Assembly (NCBI RefSeq): GCF_019977395.1
Contig: NZ_AP024660.1
Location: 4,464,001-4,528,000 of the forward strand
Source of the DNA: Arthrobacter sp. NicSoilC5
Lineage (GTDB): Bacteria; Actinomycetota; Actinomycetes; Actinomycetales; Micrococcaceae
Direction: 5' to 3'
DNA length: 64,000 bases
The notes under the pieces are model-generated. The model saw only the letters and a program-made list of their open reading frames with translations. It did no database searches and was not told the DNA's origin. Of this stretch, positions 18,410 through 26,353 are shown piece by piece (position 1 is the stretch's first letter; each line of letters opens with the position of its first letter). Made by a program: the position numbers and the translations under genes.

Positions 18410-18519
18410 GCGCCGCCTGGCGCACAGCCCTTAATGTGCATTCCTGCAGATGCGTTCTGCACTAATCGGCGTTGAGGTTGCGCCGCAGGCAGACCATACT
18501 CATCGAATCCGGCTTTCGT

Positions 18520-18534
18520 GGTGTGCATCACACC
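18520..18534. promoter_or_regulatory. Palindrome before the MHS carrier gene
   Basis: GGTGTG-CAT-CACACC, a perfect 6-bp-arm palindrome 54 bp before the carrier start. The ten bases GTGTGCATCA recur upstream of the LysR gene at 22073-22082, suggesting one regulator for both promoters. Confidence 0.45.
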
Positions 18535-18588
18535 CGTCTGCCATTGACTGGTCCCCGTGGTGTCGACGACGACGCCGAAGGAGTTCGC

Positions 18589-19971
18589 ATGAGTACGGAA
18601 AGCTCCGCCGCAAGGCGTACAGAGGAAACCGACGTCAAGGCCTCAGGCCTGAAGAAAGTGGTGACGGCCTCCATGGCCGGCACGGTCGTGGAATGGTACG
18701 AGTTCTTCCTCTACGCATCGGCCGCCACCCTGGTGTTCGGGAAGGCCTTCTTCCCCAACGCCGGCACGGAACTGGACGGCATCATCGCTGCCTTCCTCAC
18801 CTATGCCGTCGGTTTCGTCGCACGCCCTATCGGCGGCATTGTCTTTGGCCACTTCGGCGATAAGTTCGGCCGCAAGCAGCTGCTGCAGCTGAGCATCATC
18901 CTGGTGGGGGTCTCCACCTTCCTCATGGGCTGCCTGCCCACCTTCGGACAGATCGGCTACTGGGCGCCCGCGCTGCTGGTCTTCCTGCGGTTCGCCCAGG
19001 GCTTCGCCGTGGGCGGGGAATGGGGCGGCGCCGTGCTCCTCGTGGCAGAGCACAGCCCCAGCAAGTCCCGCGGCTTCTGGGCCAGCTGGCCGCAATCGGC
19101 AGTGCCGCTGGGCAACCTGCTGGCCACGGCCGTGCTGTTCGTCCTCTCCTCCACGCTGACGCAGGACGCGTTCCTGGGCTGGGGCTGGCGCGTGGCGTTC
19201 TGGCTCTCCGCCGTGATCGTCATCATCGGTTACTACATCCGCACCAAGGTCAACGACGCCCCCATCTTCCTGGAGGCCCGCAAAGAGGTGGACGCCGGCC
19301 ATAAGGGCTACGGCGTGGCCGAGGTGTTCCGGCGCTACCCGCGCGGCGTCTTCACCGCCATGGGCCTGCGCTTCGCGGAAAACATCCTCTACTACCTGGT
19401 GGTCACGTTCTCCATCACCTACCTGAAGACGGTGGTGCAGGCTGACACCACGCGGATCCTGTTGCTGCTGCTCCTTGCGCACGCCGTCCACTTCGCCGTC
19501 GTGCCCATGGTGGGCAAGCTGTCGGACCGCTTCGGCCGCAAGCCCGTCTACATGGCCGGCGCCATCATGGGTGCCACCTGGGGCTTCTTTGCCTTCCCCA
19601 TGATGGACACCAAGAACGATGTCATCATCCTGGCGGCCATCATGATCGGCCTGGTGTTCCACGCCTTCATGTATGCCGGGCAGCCCGCCATCATGGCGGA
19701 AATGTTCCCCACCCGGATGCGGTATTCCGGCGTCTCCCTGGGATACCAAGTGACGTCCATCGTGGCGGGCTCACTGGCGCCGATCATCGCCGCGTCCCTG
19801 CTGGGTACCTACAAGTCCTCCGTCCCGGTGGCGGTGTACCTGCTCATCGCGTGTGCCATCACCGCCGTCGCGGTCTTCTTCCTGAAGGAAACCCGGGGCA
19901 TCTCGCTGCACGACGTTGACGCGGCCGACGCCAAGGGCACGGCAGACCTGCTCGCTGCCAGCAAGAAGTAG
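18589..19971 (+). CDS. MFS carrier, metabolite:H+ symporter (MHS) type
   Basis: A 460-residue twelve-helix carrier. It has the MHS-family opening TVVEWYEFFLYASAA, the loop motif GHFGDKFGRKQ, RFAQGFAVGGEWGGA and a second GKLSDRFGRKP. Relatives import shikimate, alpha-ketoglutarate, proline/betaine or aromatic acids with protons. Immediately downstream (4 nt) is a zinc alcohol dehydrogenase and then mmsB-mmsA, so a hydroxy-acid or alcohol-derived carbon source is plausible. The ATG at 18589 follows GAAGGAG; frames upstream of it are non-conserved. Confidence 0.88.
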   Translation: MSTESSAARRTEETDVKASGLKKVVTASMAGTVVEWYEFFLYASAATLVFGKAFFPNAGTELDGIIAAFLTYAVGFVARPIGGIVFGHFGDKFGRKQLLQLSIILVGVSTFLMGCLPTFGQIGYWAPALLVFLRFAQGFAVGGEWGGAVLLVAEHSPSKSRGFWASWPQSAVPLGNLLATAVLFVLSSTLTQDAFLGWGWRVAFWLSAVIVIIGYYIRTKVNDAPIFLEARKEVDAGHKGYGVAEVFRRYPRGVFTAMGLRFAENILYYLVVTFSITYLKTVVQADTTRILLLLLLAHAVHFAVVPMVGKLSDRFGRKPVYMAGAIMGATWGFFAFPMMDTKNDVIILAAIMIGLVFHAFMYAGQPAIMAEMFPTRMRYSGVSLGYQVTSIVAGSLAPIIAASLLGTYKSSVPVAVYLLIACAITAVAVFFLKETRGISLHDVDAADAKGTADLLAASKK

Positions 19972-19975
19972 GCAC

Positions 19976-21112
19976 ATGAAAGCCGCCGTCCTCTATTCCA
20001 CCGTTCCCGCCCCGGCCAGCGCCGAGGGAAAACAGAGCTACGCCGAGTCCCGGCCCCTGCTGGTGCAGGAGCTGGAGCAGCCGGAGCCGCGCGCCGGTGA
20101 GCTCGGAGTCTCCATCACCTACTCAAGCCTGTGCCATTCGGACCTGTCCGTCGTGGACGGTTCACGCGTCCGGCCCCTTCCCATGGCCCTGGGACACGAG
20201 GCCGTGGGGCGGGTGGTGTCCGTGGGCGACGGCGTCTCCGACGTATCCGTGGGGGACCATGTGGTTCTGGTGTTCGTGCCCAGCTGCGGCCAGTGCCGGG
20301 CCTGCCTTTCCGGCAGGCCCGCGCTCTGCCACCGGGCAGCTGAGGTGAATGGATCCGGAGACCTGCTCCATGGTCCGGCACTGTTGCGTACGCCGGCGGG
20401 GGAGCGGATCAACCACCACCTGGGCGTTTCCGCCTTCGCTGACTACGCGGTGGTTGCGCGGGAATCAGTGGTGGTGATTGACGACGACGTCCCGGACACC
20501 GTGGCGGCGATGTTTGGTTGCGCCGTGCTCACCGGAATGGGAGCGGTGTTCAACACCGCCGCAGTCGGCCCCGGCCAGTCCGTGGCAGTGTTCGGCCTGG
20601 GGGCGGTGGGCCTGTCCGCCGTGATGGCGGCCCGCCTGGCAGGGGCCACAAGCGTCATCGCCATCGACCCCAACCAGGGGAAGCACCAGCTGGCCCGCAA
20701 CGCCGGGGCCACCGCGGTAGGGACGCCGGAGGACGCAGGGCGGCTGATTGAGGAAGCAGCCGGCGACGGCGTCGACGTCGCCATTGAAGCGGTGGGCTCA
20801 GCCGGTGTCATCGCATCCTGCCTGCAGCGGGTCACCAGGGGTGGCGCGGTGGTCTCCGTGGGCCTGCCCCACCCCTCCGCAGAGTTGACGGTGCCGGCCC
20901 TGCAGTTCGCCGGGGCCGGCAAGCGGCTGCTGGGCTCCTACATGGGCGACGCCGTTCCAGCGCGGGACATCCCCAGGTACCTCGGGTACTGGCGGGACGG
21001 CAAACTGCCGGTTGAGCTGCTGCACACCGACACCCGGCCACTCAGCGAGATCAACGAGGGCCTTGATGCGCTCGCAGCGGGACAGGTAGTGCGGCGGCTC
21101 TTCCGGGCCTGA
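19976..21112 (+). CDS. Zinc-dependent alcohol dehydrogenase (class III-like MDR)
   Basis: A 378-residue medium-chain dehydrogenase. Catalytic zinc ligands are in SLCHSDLS, LGHEAVG and MFGCAVLTG; the structural zinc lobe is CGQCRACLSGRPALC; the NAD motif is GLGAVGLSAVMAA. This arrangement is closest to class III or long-chain alcohol dehydrogenases. It starts 4 nt after the MHS carrier and is probably co-transcribed. Together with the mmsB-mmsA pair it could oxidise an imported alcohol or hydroxy acid. The substrate is not known. Confidence 0.88.
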   Translation: MKAAVLYSTVPAPASAEGKQSYAESRPLLVQELEQPEPRAGELGVSITYSSLCHSDLSVVDGSRVRPLPMALGHEAVGRVVSVGDGVSDVSVGDHVVLVFVPSCGQCRACLSGRPALCHRAAEVNGSGDLLHGPALLRTPAGERINHHLGVSAFADYAVVARESVVVIDDDVPDTVAAMFGCAVLTGMGAVFNTAAVGPGQSVAVFGLGAVGLSAVMAARLAGATSVIAIDPNQGKHQLARNAGATAVGTPEDAGRLIEEAAGDGVDVAIEAVGSAGVIASCLQRVTRGGAVVSVGLPHPSAELTVPALQFAGAGKRLLGSYMGDAVPARDIPRYLGYWRDGKLPVELLHTDTRPLSEINEGLDALAAGQVVRRLFRA

Positions 21113-21130
21113 ACTGTCAGGCCCGGTTCT
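21103..21130. terminator. Bidirectional hairpin between adh and LysR genes
   Basis: CCGGGCCTGA (21103-21112) pairs perfectly with 21117-21126 around a 4-nt loop and is followed by TTCTT. It includes the dehydrogenase stop codon and lies between convergent genes. Confidence 0.65.
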
Positions 21131-21147
21131 TCACCCGGCCCGGCTCC

Positions 21148-22056
21148 TCACCCGGCGAGCAGCAACGAGCGCTCCTTCACCTCGTCCTTCAGGGCCGCGA
21201 TCACGGCCTGCACCCGCGCTGACCGGAGCGACTCCGGCCGTGCAACGGCCCAGATGGGCAGCTGGCGCTCAAAATCACCTGGCAGGACGGGGACGAAATC
21301 TTCACGGTCTCCCACCATGAAGTTCGGCAGCAGCCCAATGCCGGCGCCCTGGCGCACCGCCTCCACCTGGGCGAACACGCTCGTGGCCTGGAAGCTTGTC
21401 CTGGGCGTCGGAAGCTGTGATGACCAGCGGGGCCCAAGCTCCGCCACTTGGAGCGCAGACTCCACGTAAGAGACAAACGCGTGCTGCCCCACGTCGTCGA
21501 GCGTTTCCGGCAGGCCGTGCTGCGCGGCATAGCCGGGGCTGGCGTAGAGGCGCAGGTAGTAGTTGCTCAGGAAGATGGTCTGCGCGGTGCTGACGTCGGC
21601 CCGGCCCACCACGATCTCCAGGTCCACCCCTGACCGGTTCTGGCTGACTTTCCGGGTGGCACTCAGCATCTCGATGTTCAGCTGCGGGTTTTGCTGCTGG
21701 AGCCGCACCAGCGACGGGGTGACGAACACGGCTCCCACTCCGTCCGTGGTGGCGACCCGGACCAGGCCGGCAAGGGCACTCTGGTCCTGGCTGATCAGGC
21801 CCGACAACGAGCCAAGGGTGCTTTCGATCGCCTCCGCCGCCTCTACCGCGGCCGCACCAAGCTTCGTCAATTCCCAGCCGTGCGGGCTGCGCTCCAGGGT
21901 ACGCCCGCCCAACTGTTTGTCCAGGGCCAGGATCCGGCGGGAAATAGTGGTGTGTGTGGTGCCCAGGGTCTCGGCCACCGCATTGAACCGGCCCAGGCGC
22001 GCCACGGTCAGCAGGATGAGCAGGTCGTCGGGGCTGGGCAACCGTCTCGAATCCAC
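21148..22056 (-). CDS. LysR-family transcriptional regulator
   Basis: A 302-residue LysR protein: helix-turn-helix in LLILLTVARLGRFNAVAETL and HTTISRRILALDKQLGGRTL, effector domain after residue 90. I chose the GTG at 22056 because GAGGAAGG lies six bases upstream; the ATG at 22080 has no ribosome site and overlaps a palindrome. It is divergent from mmsB-mmsA and convergent with the carrier/dehydrogenase pair, so both are candidate targets. Confidence 0.88.
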   Translation of the reverse strand: MDSRRLPSPDDLLILLTVARLGRFNAVAETLGTTHTTISRRILALDKQLGGRTLERSPHGWELTKLGAAAVEAAEAIESTLGSLSGLISQDQSALAGLVRVATTDGVGAVFVTPSLVRLQQQNPQLNIEMLSATRKVSQNRSGVDLEIVVGRADVSTAQTIFLSNYYLRLYASPGYAAQHGLPETLDDVGQHAFVSYVESALQVAELGPRWSSQLPTPRTSFQATSVFAQVEAVRQGAGIGLLPNFMVGDREDFVPVLPGDFERQLPIWAVARPESLRSARVQAVIAALKDEVKERSLLLAG

Positions 22057-22073
22057 GGGCGGCCTTCCTCTTG

Positions 22074-22089
22074 TGTGCATCAATGCACA
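22074..22089. promoter_or_regulatory. CRP/GlxR-like palindrome upstream of LysR
   Basis: TGTGCATCAATGCACA has arms TGTGCAT and ATGCACA and fits the TGTG-N8-CACA core of CRP-family operators. It lies 18 bp before the LysR start and shares GTGTGCATCA with the site at 18520-18534. Confidence 0.5.
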
Positions 22090-22130
22090 GAGCGTCTGTA
22101 ATTTTTCCCCTTGATTGCACTCTAGCAGGG

Positions 22131-22146
22131 TGTGATCGTAGACACA
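22131..22146. promoter_or_regulatory. CRP/GlxR-like site upstream of mmsB
   Basis: TGTGATCGTAGACACA fits TGTG-N8-CACA, with nine of the ten TGTGA/TCACA consensus bases. Its centre is 57 bp from that of the site at 22074-22089 and about 54 bp from the mmsB start. Confidence 0.45.
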
Positions 22147-22191
22147 GACATGCCGGCAGTAACGCCGGAATGGAAGCAAAGGAGCTTACGC

Positions 22192-23109
22192 ATGGCAGTT
22201 ATCGGATGGATCGGCCTGGGCAACATGGGCGGCCACATGTCGGTGAACCTGGTGAAGGCCGGGCACGATGTGCGCGGCTTCGACCTTAACCCCGCGGCAC
22301 TGGCAGCCGCCCAGGCAGGCGGCGTCAAGCGTGCAGCCAGCATCGCCGAAGCGGTGGACGGCGCGGACGCCGTGTTCACCATGCTGCCCAAGGGTGAACA
22401 CGCCCGCGCCGTCTACCTCGGGGAGGACGGTGTTCTGAAGCATGCGGATACCCGCACGCTGCTCATCGACTCCTCCACCATCGACATCGCCTCCGCGCAG
22501 GAACTGCACGACGCCGCTGCTGCCGCCGGCTTACGCTTCGTGGACGCCCCGGTGTCCGGCGGAATGAGCGGTGCCGAGGCCGGAACCCTGACGTTCATGG
22601 TGGGCGGTGAAGAGGGTGCCGTCAAAGACGCGTCGGGCTACATCGGGCCCATGTCCGGAAACATCATTCCCACCGGTGGTCCCACCACGGGCCAGGCAGC
22701 CAAGATCTGCAACAACCTGATGCTTTTCATCAACCTCGCCTCCACCGCGGAGGGTGCGGTCCTGGCTGACCGGCTGGGCCTGGACAAGCAGGTCTTCTGG
22801 AACATCGCCTCGGTCTCGTCGGGGGACTCCTGGGCGCTGCGGACCTGGTACCCGGTCCCCGGAGTGGTTCCCACCGCGGCCTCCAACAACGACTTCGCAC
22901 CCACATTCACCACCGAGCTCGCGAACAAGGACATCGGCCTGGCCATCAGCGCCGCCGAGGACACCGGCACGCCCCTGGAAATCGGCAAGCACGTCCAGCA
23001 GCTGTTCCAGCGACTCATCGATGCCGGTGATGCGGGCAAGGACTGCTCCATGATCATCAAGCTCGTGGACGGCTCGCTCCAGCCCGCCGACGGGACGCCG
23101 TCCAACTAA
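22192..23109 (+). CDS. mmsB: 3-hydroxyisobutyrate dehydrogenase
   Basis: A 305-residue NAD-linked beta-hydroxyacid dehydrogenase that oxidises 3-hydroxyisobutyrate to methylmalonate semialdehyde in valine breakdown. The N-terminal cofactor motif IGWIGLGNMGGHM, the substrate loop DAPVSGGMSGAEAG and the catalytic Lys in GQAAKICNN are all present. The ATG at 22192 follows AAAGGA. mmsA, which uses its product, begins 69 nt downstream. Related enzymes act on 3-hydroxypropionate or tartronate semialdehyde, but the pairing with mmsA favours this role. Confidence 0.92.
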   Translation: MAVIGWIGLGNMGGHMSVNLVKAGHDVRGFDLNPAALAAAQAGGVKRAASIAEAVDGADAVFTMLPKGEHARAVYLGEDGVLKHADTRTLLIDSSTIDIASAQELHDAAAAAGLRFVDAPVSGGMSGAEAGTLTFMVGGEEGAVKDASGYIGPMSGNIIPTGGPTTGQAAKICNNLMLFINLASTAEGAVLADRLGLDKQVFWNIASVSSGDSWALRTWYPVPGVVPTAASNNDFAPTFTTELANKDIGLAISAAEDTGTPLEIGKHVQQLFQRLIDAGDAGKDCSMIIKLVDGSLQPADGTPSN

Positions 23110-23178
23110 CCGCGCCGTCCAACGTAGACACGCAGTCCAACCAACCACGCCGCAAGAACCGCAGGAAAAGAGACACCC

Positions 23179-24663
23179 TTGGAAACGATTCCGCACTACA
23201 TCAACGGCGCCCGCGTCACCGATGCCGACCGCTTCGGTCCGGTCTTCAACCCCGCCACCGGCCAGCAGGAGAAGCAGGTGGCGCTCGCCTCGGCGGCACG
23301 GACAGAGGAAGCCATCGCCGCAGCCCGCGCCGCGCTGCCGGCCTGGCGGGCCACCAGCCTGACCAAGCGCACCACCATCTTCTTCAAGGTCCGCGAGATC
23401 CTCACCCAGCGAAAGTCAGAGCTCGCGGCGATCCTCACCAGCGAGCACGGCAAGGTCCTCTCCGACGCCGAAGGTGAAATTGCCCGCGGCCTGGAGAACA
23501 TCGACTTCGCCACAGGCCTGTCCCACATGCTCAAAGGCGAACGCTCGGAGCAGGTCTCCAGCGGCATCGACGTGCACTCCGTCCGCCAGCCGGTGGGCGT
23601 GGTGGCGTGCATTACCCCGTTCAACTTCCCGGCCATGGTGCCGCTGTGGATGATCGGCAGCGCCCTGGCGTGCGGCAACACGGTGCTGCTGAAGCCCAGC
23701 GAGAAGGATCCGTCGGCGGCCGTCTTCATCGCAGAGGCCTTCGCCGAGGCGGGCCTGCCGGCCGGGGTCCTGAACGTGGTCCAGGGGGACAAGGAAGCGG
23801 TCGACGTCCTGCTCGAGCACCCTGAGGTGAAGGCAGTCAGCTTCGTCGGCTCCACCCCCGTGGCCCAGTCCATCTACAAGCGGGCAGCTGAGCACGGCAA
23901 GCGGGTGCAGGCCCTGGGCGGCGCGAAGAACCACATGGTGGTGCTTCCCGACGCCGACCTGGACATGGCTGCCGACGCGGCGGTTTCCGCCGCCTACGGT
24001 TCCGCCGGTGAACGCTGCATGGCCGTCAGCGTCCTGGTGGCCGTGGGCAACATCGCCGACGACCTGGTGAAGGCGATATCCAGCCGCATGGCAGACCTGA
24101 AGATCGGTGCGGGAACCGACCCGGCCTCCCAGATGGGCCCCTTGATCACCGCGGAGCACCGCGACCGGGTGGCATCCTACGTTTCCGGAGCCGAAGGCGA
24201 AGGCGCCACCGTGGTGGTGGACGGCCGCTCCCAGCAGTTCGACTCCGACGGGTTCTTCATTGGGGTCAGCCTGGTGGACCACGTCAAGCCGGGCATGAAG
24301 GTGTACGACGACGAGATTTTCGGCCCGGTCCTGTCCGTGGTCCGCGTGGACACCTACAGCGACGCGGTGCAGTTGGTCAATGACAACCAGTTCGGCAACG
24401 GCACGGCCATCTTCACCCGCGACGGCGGGGCGGCGCGGCAGTTCGAGTTCGACGTTGAGGCAGGCATGGTGGGCGTCAACGTCCCCATCCCGGTCCCGGT
24501 GGGCACGTTCTCGTTCGGCGGCTGGAAGAACTCGCTGTTCGGCGACACCCACATGTACGGGCCCGACAGCATCCGGTTCTACACCCGCGGCAAAGTGGTG
24601 ACCACCCGCTGGCCGGACCCGTTCACCTCCGTGATCGACCTGGGCTTCCCGCAAGTGGACTAG
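23179..24663 (+). CDS. mmsA: Methylmalonate-semialdehyde dehydrogenase (CoA-acylating)
   Basis: A 494-residue aldehyde dehydrogenase that converts methylmalonate semialdehyde (or malonate semialdehyde) with CoA to propionyl-CoA (or acetyl-CoA). The active-site Cys is in SAGERCMA, and GGAKNHMVVLPDADLD is the MMSDH signature that replaces the usual LGGKxP motif. The start is a TTG at 23179 with AGGAAAAGAG upstream; the sequence begins METIPHYINGARV. It follows mmsB in one operon and ends at a strong terminator. Confidence 0.93.
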   Translation: METIPHYINGARVTDADRFGPVFNPATGQQEKQVALASAARTEEAIAAARAALPAWRATSLTKRTTIFFKVREILTQRKSELAAILTSEHGKVLSDAEGEIARGLENIDFATGLSHMLKGERSEQVSSGIDVHSVRQPVGVVACITPFNFPAMVPLWMIGSALACGNTVLLKPSEKDPSAAVFIAEAFAEAGLPAGVLNVVQGDKEAVDVLLEHPEVKAVSFVGSTPVAQSIYKRAAEHGKRVQALGGAKNHMVVLPDADLDMAADAAVSAAYGSAGERCMAVSVLVAVGNIADDLVKAISSRMADLKIGAGTDPASQMGPLITAEHRDRVASYVSGAEGEGATVVVDGRSQQFDSDGFFIGVSLVDHVKPGMKVYDDEIFGPVLSVVRVDTYSDAVQLVNDNQFGNGTAIFTRDGGAARQFEFDVEAGMVGVNVPIPVPVGTFSFGGWKNSLFGDTHMYGPDSIRFYTRGKVVTTRWPDPFTSVIDLGFPQVD

Positions 24664-24725
24664 GCAAGTGGATTAAGCACCACCACCTGGCACGCGGATT
24701 AAACAACACCAGACCGGGTTAAGAA

Positions 24726-24766
24726 ACAACAGGCCGGGGACCGTCATTCGGTCCCCGGCCTGTTGT
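24726..24766. terminator. Strong bidirectional terminator after mmsA
   Basis: A perfect 18-bp stem (24726-24743 with 24749-24766, 5-nt loop) built on GGCCGGGGACCG. The stem ends are A/T-rich (ACAACA and TGTTGT), so it can act for mmsA and for the convergent minus-strand gene. Confidence 0.85.
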
Positions 24767-24794
24767 GTGGAGGGGCTGCTAAGCACCAGGGCGG

Positions 24795-25358
24795 CTAGCC
24801 GTTCATGATGTCGCCGCGGCGCTTCATGTACTCCTCCATGGACAGCTCACCGTTGCTGTACTGCTGGTCCAGCTCCGCGAGTTTCCGCGCCCGGTATCCT
24901 TGCGGGCCTGAGGGTGGCGGGGGAGTGGCGGGTCCGGAAGACTGCTCCGGTCCCTGCTGCTGGTACCCCTGGCCAGGCTGCTGGTACCCGAGCTGCTGGA
25001 AGGGCGGTTCCTGCCCGAAGCCCTGCGACCCAGCGCCGTAACGGGGGTCCGTCATGGGCGGCTGCCCGTACTGGTACGGCACGGGCGGCTGGCCCTGCTG
25101 CCCGGGCCGGCCGAAGCCGCCGGAGAAGTAGTCCTGCTGGGTGTACCCGTCCCGCGGCTGGTTGCTCTGCGGCCCGGCGGAACCGGGGAACTGGCCATAG
25201 CCCGGGAACTGGTTGGAACCAGGGAACTGGTTCGGACCCGGAAACGGGCCGGGCAAGCCCTGGCCCCGGTCCCGCCGTGCCATGGATCGCCGGTACGCCC
25301 GCATGGCCATGGGGACAACGAAGGACAGGATAATGATCCAGAAAAACAAGCTGCTCAC
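24795..25358 (-). CDS. Membrane-anchored protein with C-terminal SHOCT domain
   Basis: A 187-residue protein of unknown role. Residues 1-20 are one membrane segment (SSLFFWIIILSFVVPMAM), followed by basic residues that should face the cytoplasm. A long Gln/Gly/Pro-rich region follows with FPG-x-NQ-type repeats near residues 40-60. The C-terminus (KLAELDQQYSNGELSMEEYM) is a SHOCT short domain, often found at protein ends and thought to mediate oligomer contacts. It is convergent with mmsA and 48 bp beyond the SGNH esterase gene in the same direction. Confidence 0.7.
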   Translation of the reverse strand: MSSLFFWIIILSFVVPMAMRAYRRSMARRDRGQGLPGPFPGPNQFPGSNQFPGYGQFPGSAGPQSNQPRDGYTQQDYFSGGFGRPGQQGQPPVPYQYGQPPMTDPRYGAGSQGFGQEPPFQQLGYQQPGQGYQQQGPEQSSGPATPPPPSGPQGYRARKLAELDQQYSNGELSMEEYMKRRGDIMNG

Positions 25359-25406
25359 GGTGCCGCGCCTCTCGAGTGTTGTCCTTCCAGCCTAACCCCG
25401 GAAGCG

Positions 25407-26276
25407 TTACCGGCGGCTGGGTTCCGAGGTTCCCAACGGACCCTCGCCGGAACCCAACGGGACGCCCGGGCCAAAGATGGGACCCGGCGTCGGCCGCTTT
25501 GCCATGACCCCGTCACCCGAGGACTGGCGCCGCAGCCGGCGCAGCACCCACGGCACGAAATATTCGCGTGCCCACACGAAGTCCCCGCTCCGGGCCTCCC
25601 GCCACGTGCGCGGCGGCAGAGGCTTGGGCTGCAGCGGTTCCAGCGAATGCTGAACGTTCAGCGCGTCCAGCACCATGGCGGCAATCGTGTGGTGCCCCAA
25701 GGGGGAGAAGTGCAGGCGGTCCTGGTCCCACATCTGCGGGTCGCTCAGCTGCCGCAGCGACCACATGTCCGCGATGACCGCGTCATGCCGGGCTGCCACC
25801 GTCCGCAGGTTCTCGTTGTAGATGGCCACCTTGCTGCGGATCCTGCCCAGCACGGAGGAACCCGTGTCCGGCCCGTTGAACAGCACCACCGTGGCGCCGC
25901 CCATGGACAGGATCTGGACCACGGAGTCGAGTTTCTCGGCCAGGGCATCAGGGTCGCCTCCGGGGCGGATGAGATCGTTCCCGCCGGCGGAGAGGGTGAC
26001 CAGGTCCGGCTTCAGCTCCAGGGCCGGGGCCAGCTGCTGGTCCACGATCTGCTGCAGCAGCCTGCCGCGGACGGCAAGGTTGGCGTATGCGAAATCCGGC
26101 TGGGTGCGGCCCAGCTCTTCGGCAACGCGGTCGGCCCAGCCGCGGTGGCCGCCGGGGCTTGAGGGTTCGGGGTCGCCGATGCCCTCGGTAAAGGAGTCGC
26201 CCATCGCCACATACCGGGTCCAGGGGTGGGAACCGGGGTGCGCGGACGGGGTCTGGATGGCACTTGCGTCAGTCAC
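25407..26276 (-). CDS. SGNH/GDSL-family hydrolase (esterase/lipase)
   Basis: A 289-residue esterase of the SGNH fold. Ser nucleophile in YVAMGDSFTEGIGD (block I), oxyanion Gly and Asn in LSAGGNDLIRP (block III) and the Asp-x-x-His pair in QDRLHFSPLGHH (block V). There is no signal peptide, so it is probably cytoplasmic. A C-terminal extension of about 80 residues is basic then Pro/Gly-rich. The GTG start follows AGGATAGG. It is divergent from a second alpha/beta esterase, and a palindromic operator lies between the two. Confidence 0.87.
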   Translation of the reverse strand: MTDASAIQTPSAHPGSHPWTRYVAMGDSFTEGIGDPEPSSPGGHRGWADRVAEELGRTQPDFAYANLAVRGRLLQQIVDQQLAPALELKPDLVTLSAGGNDLIRPGGDPDALAEKLDSVVQILSMGGATVVLFNGPDTGSSVLGRIRSKVAIYNENLRTVAARHDAVIADMWSLRQLSDPQMWDQDRLHFSPLGHHTIAAMVLDALNVQHSLEPLQPKPLPPRTWREARSGDFVWAREYFVPWVLRRLRRQSSGDGVMAKRPTPGPIFGPGVPLGSGEGPLGTSEPSRR

Positions 26277-26321
26277 GGTCCTATCCTGCCTTCCGTCTTG
26301 CTGCCTACGCGAACGTAGGTT

Positions 26322-26337
26322 GTTACTTTCCGGTAAC
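26322..26337. promoter_or_regulatory. Palindromic operator between two esterase genes
   Basis: GTTACTTTCCGGTAAC matches 13 of 16 bases of GTTACTCACCAGTAAC found before the acyl-CoA dehydrogenase gene (50239-50254). It is located where the promoters of both divergent esterase genes should be. Confidence 0.5.
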
Positions 26338-26353
26338 TGTAAGAATGGAAACC

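Noticed and set aside
22057..22179. Longer forms of the second LysR protein
   Set aside because: They lack a ribosome site and would run through the operator palindrome at 22074-22089; the GTG at 22056 has a strong one.
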